A stretch of 64,000 nucleotides of DNA from NCBI GenBank assembly GCA_031216445.1, contig CM062214.1, positions 29,072,501 through 29,136,500 on the forward strand. The letters are read 5' to 3'. The stretch comes from Lateolabrax maculatus (lineage: Eukaryota; Chordata; Actinopteri; Acropomatiformes; Lateolabracidae). Each line of letters opens with the position of its first letter. The stretch's first letter is position 1. The notes beneath the pieces are model-generated. The model saw nothing but the letters and a program-made list of their open reading frames with translations. It did not search any database and was not told the DNA's origin. Shown here one piece after another: positions 1 to 12,482 of this stretch. Made by a program: the position numbers and the translations under genes.

Positions 1-2380
1 TGTTAATATTACATCCAATTACTCTTTAAGTTCTTTTTTGGGAATGTGAGACAGTTTGAGCGACTCCATCTGGTTCTCCTCCGCTGTCCCAGCATCCTTT
101 TTTCCTCTGCAGTAGCTAGACAGAGAAACCCGACACAAACTTGTTGGGGGGGGGGGCTCAAGACCACCATCCAAATATCAGCTGCAGGCGATGATCAGCG
201 AGTTCAAAGTTTTGCAGGAGAAAATGTCCAATGTCTACAGATATGTTACATATAAATAGAAAATGTCCCTGAAACATCCGTCACCAGGCTCCACCGACCT
301 CATTAAAACTGCAACACTCACTTTCATCTGGAAAACAAACTCCAGGGCTCCAGCTTTTCAGTGAGTGGACTTCACTCAGTTGGCATGGAGACAGATCTGT
401 TGACATTCATTTGTAGCTCTTGTCAGACCTCTCGCCTGTGTTGGGCTGTAAGTGACACCTGTAAAAAGCAAGTAAGTGCACCTTGATTTGGAATCTTCCA
501 ATGAACTTTGACTCTTAAACACACAGGAAGCTGCTTGAAGCTAAAATTTAAAATGCAGAGGTTGTGGTGGCGAAAATCACACAATCAGTCAATCAATCAA
601 TCAATCAATCAAATATCTCAAGAAACTGAAAGCCCACTTTAAGCGGCGTTCATGTGTCTGACTGCCTGTTCCGACTGTGAGCGTTTCTGGGTGTTTTTCA
701 CCGTTTGTAAGTAAAACAAGCTATAAATAGATTTGAAAGCATTTCTTATGAATAAAGTTGATTCACTTGATTAAGTTTGGTTGAAAACAGCAACTCATAT
801 CCCGCACAGCAACAGTCCAGACTGAGGAGTCACCAAGGGAACCAGTGCCTGATGCTGACAGGATCTGAATCCTAAAACTCGTCAAACTAACACTTTTAGT
901 TTGTGTTTCAGTTGCTGAGGGACAGAAAACCAGCCGAGAATAACAGCAGCTGTCAAAATGTCCATTAAGAGAAGAATTTCAGTCTTTTCACGGTGAACTC
1001 TGATGATATGTGATAAGCATCACACAGGTTTCGTTTTGTTGTTCACATTGATCTCAGTTTGATACTGATCAGAAGGCTGAACTTCAACTTAGCAGTGAAA
1101 CTCTCCAGAATCTTTGGTCTCCTCTCCACAGATCGATTACCCACGACCCCCTCGGTTTCTGGGATTTCCTGGTCAAAAAGTCATTTGTCAGTATTAAGGA
1201 GGATCATGTCGGGAGCCACCGTAGGTATCAAGGTTAGGACACAGCAGTTGAGTAAACATGAGTCGGGGTATCACTTTCAGTCCGGCTGCTGGGCTCACCT
1301 CAGGGTCCACCACTGAGGTATCAGACTGACGCCCCCTTACTCTAAAAACCCTCATTTATGTCAGACTGACTGCGACACAGATGATGACTGTGTTTGTGTC
1401 TCTGATGCCCTTTCTGAGCCGTTGACCTGTTCGACCTGGACCGTCCCCAGACACCCACACTGGTCCGTGTTCGATCTGTTGGGCTCATTTATACATTCAA
1501 ATACTTGTTTTGGTACCAACATCAAAACTATACTTTTTACGATACCTCACTTTCAGTCACTTTTTGTCACCCTAAACAAAAAATGTTCTTGACCAGCAAG
1601 CAACAGATGTTATTTAAACATCTGAGCTAGATAAAACTGGTCAGCTGAATTGAGATCAGTGTCGCTGTGTAAACGTGGTCTGTTGAAACGAGATGTGGGA
1701 CTCAGTCAGGTCAGAAGCTTGTTGTGTTTGTGTATCTGAATTCCCAGCTGACTCTGAAGTAGCAACCCTGTAAAGCCAAACAGAGGAACGACCCAGAGAG
1801 GTCACAACCTTTCAGCCATTGGGATCATGTCCAATCAGAAGGTCACGGATGGCGAGGAGAGACTGAGTTTCTGAGTCTGTTAGTGAGTTCATCCAAACCT
1901 CCAAACACGTCACCTGCTGATTTCCACGTGTACAAAGGATTTTTCCTTTTTTCTGTTTTGCCAGTATCAGGTTTCATCTTTTCTGACGACGAAGAAAAAC
2001 TTTGAATCCTAAAATATTAAATAAATAATGAGGGAAAACTACTGCAAAATACAGCAAACACTAAGATGTCCAACAGCCGATGATACAATGAAAATACTAA
2101 AGAGAAGTCAAGATGCCAAGTCCATATTCTCTCGTAGGGTTCAGGTTTGTGGGACGCAGACGACAACCCTGCTATCGGTTGTTGCTCGTTCTCAAGATTG
2201 TTGTCTGTGTTAAATTCCTGATGTTTTCCATCTCCAAAGTCTTCAAGCTAAGCTGCCGACCCTCTGCATCTGGTGAAACCGGTTTCAGAGCAGGTCTCCT
2301 GAACCGGTTTAAAGCGTGAACTGGTTCGGTCCTCCTGTTTGACACTAAACTATCACGTTTCCCAAACAGCCGCCCTGCCG
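1..2380. other. No recognisable gene
   Basis: Both strands carry only short open frames with no recognisable domain. A short TCAA microsatellite is visible near 585-612. No tRNA, rRNA or transposon signature was identified by eye. The stretch may be intron or intergenic DNA of a neighbour to the left. Confidence 0.5.
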
Positions 2381-2656
2381 CTCGGCCGATGGAATATTCA
2401 ATGATTCTTGGGTTTCAGCCCTTCACTTCGGTTTGAATACTGCAGTGCAGTATTCCCCGGGCGCCCCGCCCGCCGGGCCAGCAGGCCCCCTCCCTGCAGA
2501 TTTTGGATCTCGTCAGTCTGAAGCGGGCCCCTGGGAGCCATTTATAACTCGACCCCGAGCTCGCGGGGCAGCACTCGCTCTACGGTGCTTCTCTGCCAAG
2601 TGTTAAAAGAGAGATTTTTAAAAATGCAGCAGCCATATGTACCGCTTTTCATCAAG
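2381..2656 (+). promoter_or_regulatory. GC-rich TATA promoter-like segment with possible tiny first exon
   Basis: A GC- and CpG-rich block (about 2450-2500) is followed by a TATA-like TTTATAA at 2541-2547, which would place a start site near 2570. An ATG at 2624 with A at -3 opens an 11-codon frame (MQQPYVPLFIK) ending exactly at a possible splice donor AAG|GTGGGG (GT at 2657). This looks like a promoter with a short coding first exon of a plus-strand gene. I do not recognise the peptide and could not find a matching second exon. It could also be a non-coding transcript start or a chance arrangement. Confidence 0.35.
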
Positions 2657-3244
2657 GTGGGGGTCGACTTTTCTCCTCTTACAGCCAAAAGCACTCAGAG
2701 ACGAGGCCTGCTGACAGGTCGGCCATCTTGGAGGATTTCTCTGTGGCGGTGTGTGGTGGTGTGTGGCGTTCAGGGGAAAGTTGACCTTTATAACGTCACC
2801 GTCATCCTCCTGAATGGAGGGCGCCCTGAACGCACCACAGGTGCTGTTCTGCTGGTCCAAGAGGGGCCGGATAACCAGGGTCCTGGTCTGTCTGAGAGAG
2901 AACACGAGTTTAATGTGAATGTGAGGAAATGTTCCTCATGGGTCAGATCCACTTGACCAACCGGTCAGTAGGAGGGTGGGGGGGGGGGCTGAACATGTTT
3001 GAAACAGGCCGTTTATTTAAAGAAGCAACTTTGCTGAATGTGTTTTCAGTTTGATCGCAGTTCTTAGTGAATTCTTCTGAAATAACTTTACTGTATTTTA
3101 GCATCAATAGTAATATTTCAGGAAAGTTTGACTTCAGGTTTAAACGACTAAATGTGAGATAAAAACCTTGTTTTAACCTTGTGGACAGAAAACAACAGAT
3201 GAACCTGCGTCTGCAGATCAGAATAAAACTATTTTCAGTGCAGC

Positions 3245-3325
3245 TGCACACGCGCACACACAGACACACACACACACGCACACATACATACACACACACC
3301 CAAACACACTAACACACAGACAATC
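3245..3325. repeat. CA-rich microsatellite
   Basis: An interrupted run of CACACA with CG and TA substitutions. It creates a spurious Cys/Val-rich reading frame on the minus strand. Confidence 0.8.
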
Positions 3326-3795
3326 ACACACGTGTGTGTTAATAACTGTGTTGGCATTTGGTGTGTAAAGGGCGTCAGCTGAGCACAGGTAAACAATCCA
3401 ATAGGTTGGACATGAAACTTATCTGGAAGGATCTTCTCATCTAAATAAACAGTCGGTTTGTTTCCAGCTCGTCTGATCCTCTGACTGCTCGAGTTTCTTA
3501 ACCACTCGCACCTTTTCGTGGTGACGTCACCTGGTCAGCACAATGTGATCCGAACTGATGGAAAGACGCCAAATGACGTAACAACAGGACGTGTGTGGGA
3601 GTCAGTGAAACAGGAGTCGGGACAACCGGGTGTTCCCAAAATAAAGCCTCCTCTGGTTGGGAATGTGAGCTACGGATGCCCCCTAAGCTCCTGGACTACA
3701 TTCCTCCTTAAAATAGTGTCCTGGGTGAAGAGAGACGTTCTGGAGGTATTTACACTCAAGTTAATTGGTTTGTTCATAGCTTTGGTGGACTGATG

Positions 3796-3865
3796 GAGTC
3801 CCTGGGTATCTGGGTGTCTGGGGTGTCTGGGTTTCTGGGGTATCTGGGTATCTGGGGTATCTGGT
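3796..3865. repeat. Short minisatellite, unit about 8-10 bp
   Basis: Imperfect head-to-tail copies of a TCTGGGTA/TCTGGGGT unit. G-rich on the plus strand, with no coding potential. Confidence 0.75.
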
Positions 3866-4187
3866 TCAAGGCAGGAAGGCTCTGACCTTTGACCTGCTCA
3901 CTCATAATGTCAGCGAGCGTTTCTCTTTACCTGCACCACTCACGTGACAAATTAGTAGGTTGGTGACGGTATTTTAATGTGTTCATAAGATGAAGATCCA
4001 GTCCAGACTCCAGGCGGGGGGGGGGGCAGAGACCACAGGACCTGGACTACAGTCCATTACTGTTTGGTCCAATCACACCACAGAAACAAAGATATTTCTA
4101 ACCATGAGGTGGCACTTTAGGTCCGGACGCTGAGCCCAAACCGTCCTGACAGGAATAGAAGACAAGCAAATCTCTCGACATTCAGGA

Positions 4188-4460
4188 ACCTGAACCTGCA
4201 GCCCAGAACCTGAACCTGCAGCCCACAACCTGAACCTGCAGCCCACAACCTGATTCTGCAGCCCACAACCTGAACCTGCAGCCCAGAACCTGAACCTGCA
4301 GCCCAGAACCTGAACCTGCAGCCCACAACCTGAACCTGCAGCCCACAACCTGAACCTGCAGCCCAGAACCTGAACCTGCAGCCCACAACCTGAACCTGCA
4401 GCCCACAACCTGAACCTGCAGCCCAGAACCTGAACCTGCAGCCCAGAACCTGAACCTGCA
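4188..4460. repeat. 20-bp minisatellite, about 13 copies
   Basis: Consecutive units of the form CAGAACCTGAACCTGCAGCC, varying mainly at one base (CAGAACC versus CACAACC) and once as TGATTC. The unit is not a multiple of three and has no stop on the minus strand, so three overlapping repetitive minus-strand frames are open. None of them is a gene. Confidence 0.93.
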
Positions 4461-4536
4461 CACTGTGAGAATTATACATATATTATATTACAGCTGTGAC
4501 TCTGTTGTGATGTAACTGAAGATCCGCCCCCATCTC

Positions 4537-5245
4537 TCCAACAGTCTTCATCACTACCACAGTCTTCATCACTCCAACAGTCTTCATCACTACCACAGTC
4601 TTCATCACTCCAACAGTCTTCATCTCTCCAACAGTCTTCATCACTACCACAGTCTTCATCACTACCACAGTCTTCATCACTCCAACAGTCTTCATCTCTC
4701 CAACAGTCTTCATCACTCCAACAGTCTTCATCTCTCCAACAGTCTTCATCACTACCACAGTCTTCATCTCTCCAACAGTCTTCATCACTACCACAGTCTT
4801 CATCTCTCCAACAGTCTTCGTCACTCCAGCAGTCTTCATCTCTCCAACAGTCTTCGTCACTCCAACAGTCTTCATCTCTCCAACAGTCTTCATCACTACC
4901 ACAGTCTTCATCACTACCACAGTCTTCATCACTACCACAGTCTTCATCTCTCCAACAGTCTTCGTCACTCCAGCAGTCTTCATCTCTCCAACAGTCTTCG
5001 TCACTCCAACAGTCTTCATCACTCCAACAGTCTTCATCTCTCCAACAGTCTTCATCACTACCACAGTCTTCATCACTACCACAGTCTTCATCACTCCAAC
5101 AGTCTTCATCTCTCCAACAGTCTTCATCACTACCACAGTCTTCATCTCTCCAACAGTCTTCATCACTCCAACAGTCTTCATCTCTCCAACAGTCTTCGTC
5201 ACTCCAGCAGTCTTCATCTCTCCAACAGTCTTCGTCACTACTACT
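4537..5245. repeat. 18-bp minisatellite, about 39 copies
   Basis: Two main variants alternate irregularly: TCTTCATCACTACCACAG and TCTTCATCTCTCCAACAG. A rarer form has TCTTCGTCACTCC. Because 18 is a multiple of three, the minus strand reads as a 281-codon frame of KTVGEM/KTVVVM repeats. It has no support as a protein. Confidence 0.93.
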
Positions 5246-5737
5246 AGGTGGTAAACTGCGCTTCCTGAGCTCAGATCAGAGCTGTTATGTGTTTCCCAGA
5301 TGGACAGACACCTGTCGTACTGAGACACTGACCCCCAGTCAGCAGGTCAAAGGTCACAGGGAAACACAAACACTGACCTCCCTCAGTACAGATACGCCAT
5401 AGAAATCCTTTTCAACACACACTGATGGTAACATACAGAAAGGAAAGGAGCACACACACACAATAAGTATTTTTAATTTGAGTTCAGTGACAGAATGAAG
5501 ATGAATCTGCGACAGCAAAACTTTAATGAAAAGTTTAATGAAAGAGAGCAAAGGGAAAAAGATTCAAAACTAAAATATTAAAATAAAACAAGGAAATAAA
5601 TAAAATATCCACACATATACGTACAAAGACAAATACATACACAAACGTGTATCTTATACATATGTTGCCGTCACACATACACACATACACACACACAGAG
5701 AGAACATCAGTGTAACCTTCTTGGTTTTTAAAGTGTC

Positions 5738-6296
5738 AGTTCTTAGACTGTGATCCGGTTCTTAGACTGCGATCCAACTCGTAGACCGTGATCCAGGAAA
5801 GGACATGATGTGGCTCAGTCCAAACCACAGGAAGTGTCGTTTAACAAACAAGTAATTTTTGAGAAACTTTTTACAATTTGAACTTTTTTTATGGATCAAA
5901 TAGTAGAAAAAATATTAATGGATAATGAAAAGAATGTTGCAGACATAACATACACAAACATATGTACACACCTGTATATACATGTACACATTCAGAGTAT
6001 TACAAGATCCGGCCCGTAGACTGTGATCCGGTTCTTATATCTGTGATCCGTCTCACAGACCGTGATCAGGCTCTATACCGTGATCCGGTTCTTAGACCGT
6101 GATCAGGCTCATAGACCGTGATCCGGCTCATAGACCGTTTTCAGGCTCTATACTGTGATCCGGTTCTTAGACCATGATCCGGTTCTTAGACCGTGATCAG
6201 GCTCATAGACCGTGATCCGGCTCATAGACCGTGATCCGACTCGTAGACCTTGATCAGGCTTGTAGACCATGATTCGGCTCGTAGACCGTGATCCAT
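5738..6296. repeat. 19-bp minisatellite in two blocks
   Basis: Units resembling AGACCGTGATCCGGCTCAT occur at about 5738-5800 and again at about 6008-6296, separated by about 210 bp of AT-rich non-repeat DNA. Variants include CAGGCTC for CCGGCTC and TTCTTAG for CTCATAG. Most units contain CpG. Confidence 0.85.
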
Positions 6297-7229
6297 GAAA
6301 GGACATGATGTGTCCAAACCACAGGAGACCAGAGACCCTCAGAGAGAACAGGTGTAAATAGGTGAGGACGTCCTGAAGTCAAAGCAACACAAACCGTAAA
6401 TCGTGGACTTGAGTGCCCACATACAGACGGAGCTGCAGTGTCAGCAGTCCAAACACCGTGGAGCATCTGGAAAGTAGCTTCCACCCCCCCACCCTGCAGG
6501 CTGGGACACTGCGGGGTGGAGGACCTGGAGGGGACAGCAGCCCAAGGACCGGAGGGTGAGGGTTGACACTGCGACCTGGAAGTCTTGTTTTCTACATCAG
6601 GCTCAATGTGGTAGACCAATCTCTCCACAGCCACCCTGGGAACCCAAAACACTGGCAGAGTACGGAGGGACGTCTGAGGTCCAGTTTCACACTTTAATGA
6701 CACTGCCAGGAAATCCGGACAGAATTGAAGTAGAATCAGAAAATGTAAACTAAAATGAGGAAATGTAACATGAGTAAGAAAACAACAGAGTATGAAACAT
6801 TTTGGATAACATCAGTGGGAGCTGCGACCCACCAGATCTGGGATCCGGTCCTTCTCCTTGTCAGGCCACAAGAGGCCTGAAGACTCCTGAACATGGCAGA
6901 CCGGTGCCTCCATGCCTCCTCAGTGTTTCGTACTCGATGGGATGGACGGACCTCAGGTGTCCTCCATCGCTCGTCCATGCAGTGATTTACCCAAACAGCA
7001 GCTGGGTCGGTGCGATCTGGTTTGGCGCGATGAGGTTAGATAGTTGATGTCACAGTGATTGAGAAAAACTTGTAATACCAGTTTGAGGTTCTTGTACTTT
7101 ATTTAAGTGACCAATTTATGTAACTTTATACTTTTACACCACTACGTCTCAGAGTTAAACATTGTAACTCCATGAAACTGTGTTTTCCTCTTTTTTTGTA
7201 ATTTGGTGTCGCTGGTCAGTAGGTGTTAG

Positions 7230-7750
7230 TGATTGTTACCATGGAATTTGTGAAATTATCTAACTTGCATCAGACTAATCTGGCTGAACAGTCTGTGATT
7301 GCGCCCAAACATGGACACCTGCCAGCCAATCAGGAATCAGTATTTCATTCAGTGGCCATGGCGTTCCACATCCTTCTGAACAACAGTGACTTTTCCCAGT
7401 TTAAGTGGAAGAACTTGACTCCTGACCTCAAACCCACGACACCTTTGGGATGAAGTGGAACGCGTCTGAGGCCCAGACCTGACGGCCAATCAGGAGAGAC
7501 TTCATTTTGTTTAAGAGTAAACAATATTTATCAACCAGTGTACAAGATGTGAGAAATACGAAAATCTTTGGCAATTAGACTCCATTGTGACTTCATCATA
7601 TTTTCATATTTAAGGGGAGTGGGGGGGTTAGAGAAGTAGGCTGATGAGAAGACAGCAAGAGAGGAGAAGTAGAAGTCTGTCAGAGCAGCACCTTATTGCT
7701 TCAACCAGCCGTCCACATACTTTTGGCCATCAGCTGTATATGATAGAATG
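7230..7750 (+). mobile_element. Degenerate Tc1/mariner-type DNA transposon remnant
   Basis: At about 7409-7462 the plus strand resembles the C-terminal catalytic region of Tc1-like transposases. It reads PDLKP and then, after a one-base frame change, HLWDEVER, compared with the family pattern PDLNPIEHLWDELER. At about 7711-7745 the motif CCACATACTTTTGGCCATCA resembles the terminal repeat of widespread teleost Tc1-type elements. The reading frame is broken by stops and frameshifts, so the copy is dead. The left terminus could not be located. Confidence 0.6.
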
Positions 7751-8028
7751 TAGCACGGGTTACAATCTGTTAGCAGAAACAAGTCCAAGTATTGTATTCC
7801 AAAAGCAGTCAGTCAGCCTTCACAGCTTCTTCTTCTCTTTCGTCATGCCCCCCCCCCCAACGCAGGCAGCCTGATGGTCTGTTCCTGGCATGTTTGGGGC
7901 CCAGTACCCCCCAGCCTGTCTTTGCTGAGTGCCTGGCTGCGGAGGGCCATATGGCGGAGGGCCATATGGCTACTCTCACAGCGAGTGGGGAACATGTGAA
8001 GTATTCAGCAGCAGTTGGAGGTAACATC

Positions 8029-9785
8029 TTATCATACCAACATGTTATCATACCAACATGTTATCATACCAACATGTTATCATACAAACATGTTATCGTA
8101 TCATACCAACATGTTATCATACCAACATGTTATCATACCAACATGTTATCATACAAACATGTTATCGTATCATACCAACATGTTATCATACCAACATGTT
8201 ATCATACCAACATGTTATCATACAAACATGTTATCGTATCATACCAACATGTTATCATACCAACATGTTATCGTGTCATACCAACATGTTATCATACCAA
8301 CATGTTATCATACCAACATGTTATCGTGTCATACCAACATGTTATCATACCAACATGTTATCATATCATACCAACATGTTATCGTATCATACCAACATGT
8401 TATCATACCAACATGTTATCATACAAACATGTTATCGTATCATACCAACATGTTATCATACCAACATGTTATCGTATCATACCAACATGTTATCATACCA
8501 ACATGTTATCATACCAACATGTTATCGTGTCATACCAACATGTTATCATACCAACATGTTATCATACCAACATGTTATCATACCAACATGTTATCGTGTC
8601 ATACCAACATGTTATCATACCAACATGTTATCATACCAACATGTTATCATACCAACATGTTATCGTGTCATACCAACATGTTATCATACCAACATGTTAT
8701 CATATCATACCAACATGTTATCATACCAACATGTTATCATACCAACATGTTATCGTATCATACCAACATGTTATCATACCAACATGTTATCATACCAACA
8801 TGTTATCGTATCATACCAACATGTTATCATACCAACATGTTATCATACCAACATGTTATCATATCATACCAACATGTTATCGTATCATACCAACATGTTA
8901 TCATACCAACATGTTATCATACAAACATGTTATCGTATCATACCAACATGTTATCATACCAACATGTTATCGTATCATACCAACATGTTATCATACCAAC
9001 ATGTTATCATATCATACCAACATGTTATCATACCAACATGTTATCCTATCATACCAACATGTTATCATACCAACATGTTATCATACCAACATGTTATCAT
9101 ATCATACCAACATGTTATCATACCAACATGTTATCATACCAACATGTTATCATACCAACATGTTATCGTATCATACCAACATGTTATCATACCAACATGT
9201 TATCGTATCATACCAACATGTTATCATACCAACATGTTATCATACCAACATGTTATCATATCATACCAACATGTTATCATATCATACCAACATGTTATCA
9301 TACCAACATGTTATCATATCATACCAACATGTTATCATATCATACCAACATGTTATCATACCAACATGTTATCATATCATACCAACATGTTATCATACCA
9401 ACATGTTATCCTATCATACCAACATGTTATCATACCAACATGTTATCATACCAACATGTTATCATATCATACCAACATGTTATCATACCAACATGTTATC
9501 ATACCAACATGTTATCGTATCATACCAACATGTTATCATACCAACATGTTATCGTATCATACCAACATGTTAACATACCAACATGTTATCATACCAACAT
9601 GTTATCATATCATACCAACATGTTATCATACCAACATGTTATCATACCAACATGTTATCGTATCATACCAACATGTTATCATATCATACCAACATGTTAT
9701 CATACCAACATGTTAACATACCAACATGTTATCATACCAACATGTTATCATACCAACATGTTATCGTATCATATTAACATGTTCT
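8029..9785. repeat. 16/21-bp minisatellite, about 100 units
   Basis: The core unit is ATACCAACATGTTATC (16 bp), containing the perfect palindrome AACATGTT. Irregularly, a 5-bp insert (GTATC, ATATC, GTGTC or CTATC) follows, giving 21-bp units. A higher-order period of 69 bp (four cores plus one insert) is visible at 8083, 8152 and 8221, marked by the variant TACAAACATG. No unit carries a plus-strand stop, so all three forward frames stay open for about 550-590 codons. These are artefacts, not genes. Confidence 0.96.
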
Positions 9786-9973
9786 GAGCTTGTTTTCATC
9801 CTCACATGCAGCACTTTATCTTGGTACTGTAAGTTAGTTTTCAGATGAAGCTGCTTTCTGGCCTTCTGTGTATTTCTGATGGCGAGGAGGTGTGAGGGCT
9901 GCAGAGGGGCATTCTGGGAACTGGTCATGCTGAGGCCGTCCTTGTGGAGAGAGTGTGACGGGAGCCAAATGGA

Positions 9974-11025
9974 GCAGCCAACACACACACACACACAGAC
10001 ACACACACACACACACACACTCTCACACAGACACACACAGACACACTCACACACACTCACACAGACACACACACAGACACACACAGACACACACACACTC
10101 ACACAGACACACACAGACACACACACTCTCACACAGACACACACAGACACACTCACACACACTCACACAGACACACACAGACACACACACACACACACAC
10201 ACTCTCACACAGACACACACAGACACACTCACACACACTCACACAGACACACACACAGACACACACACACTCACACAGACACACACAGACACACACACTC
10301 TCACACAGACACACACAGACACACTCACACACACTCACACAGACACACACAGACACACACACACACACACTCTCACACAGACACACACAGACACACACAC
10401 ACACACTCACACAGACACACACACAGACACACACAGACACACACACACTCACACAGACACACACACACTCTCACACAGACACGCACAGACACACACACTC
10501 ACACAGGCACACACAGACACACACACACTCACACAGACACAAACACAGAAACACACAGACACACACACAGACACACACACACACACACACTTTCACACAG
10601 ACACGCACAGACACACACACACTCACACAGACATACAGACACACACACACTCACACAGACACACACACAGACACACACACTCTCACACAGACACACACAG
10701 ACACACACACACTCACACACACACACACTCTCACACAGACACACACAGACACACACACACACACTCACACAGACACACACACACGCACACACCCACACAC
10801 ACTCACACACACACACACAGACACACACACTCACACACACACACAGACACACACACACTCACACAGACACTCACACTCACACAGACACACACACACACAC
10901 TCACACAGACACACACCCACACAGACACACACACTCACACAGACACTCACACACTCACACAGACACACACACACACACTCACACAGACACACACACACAC
11001 ACACTCACACACTCACACAGACACT

Positions 11026-11056
<31 letters not shown>

Positions 11057-11141
11057 ACACACACTCACACACACACACAGACACACACACACACACTCAC
11101 ACACACACACAGACACACACACACACACTCACACACACTTT
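9974..11141. repeat. 1.17-kb compound CA microsatellite
   Basis: Runs of (CA)n are punctuated by GACA, TCTCA and TCACA in recurring blocks (for example ACACAGACACACTCACAC). This suggests amplification of a larger composite unit and not simple slippage alone. Long His/Thr frames on plus and Cys/Val frames on minus are artefacts. Confidence 0.96.
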
Positions 11142-11190
11142 CATGATTTTGTTTTGGAAAACTTGGAGCTTTAGTTTCGTCTTTCTGAGA

Positions 11191-11416
11191 TCCTCCCTCT
11201 CCCCCTCCATCTCTCCCTCCCTCTCCCCCTCCATCTCTCCCTCCCTCTCTCCCTCCATCTCTCCCTCCATCTCTCTCCCTCCCTCTCTCCCTCCATCTCT
11301 CTCCCTCCATCTCTCCCTCCCTCTCTCCCTCCATCTCTCCCTCCATCTCTCTCCCTCCCTCTCTCCCTCCCTCTCTCCCCCTCCCTCTCTCCCCCTTCAT
11401 CTCTCCCCCTCCATTC
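11191..11416. repeat. Polypyrimidine tract of CTCCCTCCATCTCT units
   Basis: About 225 bp almost purely C/T on the plus strand, made of CTCCCT, CCATCT and CTCT words. A homopurine-homopyrimidine tract of this length with mirror symmetry could form triplex (H-DNA). It lies about 50 bp after the CA array. Confidence 0.92.
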
Positions 11417-12154
11417 ATTCTCTTACAGTTGATAAACTGAATTCATAAGTAATAGCCAGTTTTATTTGAACTGATATCAGGGCCCTTTGAAGTATTATTT
11501 ACGGACCCCACAGTTCCCATCTCGAGCAGTGCGAATGATACGTATGAATGAAAAGTTCTTAAATTGACGGATGTAAGAAATAAGCTTATTAGCATATTTC
11601 CCAGCATATATTGCAGCTGTTGTCTCCTCAGAAAAAAATATTTTTGTTGATGGGTACAACTTATATAATCATTATTTCATCCATCGCAGCAAACACATTC
11701 AGTCTGTTGATTTACAGAAAGTTTGATTTTTAAATTCCTTCAGCAGCAGTTTGTTTGGTTTGGCAGATGAAACCTGATCGCTGTTGGTTCCTGTCCCCCC
11801 CCCCCCGCACCCTCGGCCTCAGCGCTCAGCGTTTATGGTCGGCGTGATACAGTTACAGCACTGAATCGTGGCCAGCCGGCTCTTTACTGGAGTTAGCCCC
11901 AGCATTCCTCTGCTTTTGTCACAGCCACGCTCCATGCCGCCACTGCTCCACACTGAAGGAGGAAACTGAAGAAGAAGAAGGCAGGAAGCTGGAGGATGTC
12001 AGGAGCTGGATCAGACTCGGGTTCAGTTTCCATGACTGAGGACATTCTTCGGCCATGTAAAAGATCATAAACAGCTCTGCTGACTCACAGGCCAGCTGAC
12101 ACGTTGGTCTGCAGATGATCACGTTCTACATTCAGTTCAACCTGCTGATCTGCT

Positions 12155-12290
12155 CCTGTAGTTCAGGTCTTCCTACAGGTCTCCATGGTCTAGAGGAGGT
12201 CCTGTAGTTCAGGTCTTCCTACAGGTCACCATGGTCTAGAGGAGGTCCTGTAGTTCAGGTCTTCCTCCAGGTCTCCATAGTGTAGAGAAG
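12155..12290. repeat. 46-bp tandem repeat, about 2.9 copies
   Basis: Copies begin with CCTGTAGTTCAGGTCTTCCT at 12155, 12201 and 12247, an exact 46-bp period. The third copy is partial and more diverged. Confidence 0.9.
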
Positions 12291-12482
12291 CTCACATTCT
12301 TCACATGTTTTATAATCCACAAGCATCTGTAATGCTGTTGTCATAATTTGGTCTGTTCTGTACATTTGACATCTACTTCTTGTCCGTCCATCCTAAGACA
12401 TTTATTCCTAGCTAAAGGGATTTTTGGGAAGTTTTCCTGATTCAATTCAAGGGTCTAAGGACAGAAGGTCTAAGCACAGAGG

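Noticed and set aside
4188..5245. CRISPR-like regular repeats
   Set aside because: Contiguous head-to-tail repeats without unique spacers, in a vertebrate genome.
4483..5328. Minus-strand 281-codon frame of KTVGEM/KTVVVM repeats
   Set aside because: An 18-bp minisatellite in a multiple of three; no domain, no conserved ends.
7792..9787. Three overlapping plus-strand frames of about 550-593 codons (SYQHVIIPTC, YHTNMLSYQH and similar repeats)
   Set aside because: All three frames are open only because the 16/21-bp tandem repeat lacks stops. There is no start context, splice structure or non-repeat coding sequence.
9879..11448. Plus-strand Thr/His frames of 431 and 497 codons and minus-strand Cys/Val frames
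   Set aside because: Translations of the CA microsatellite and polypyrimidine tract.
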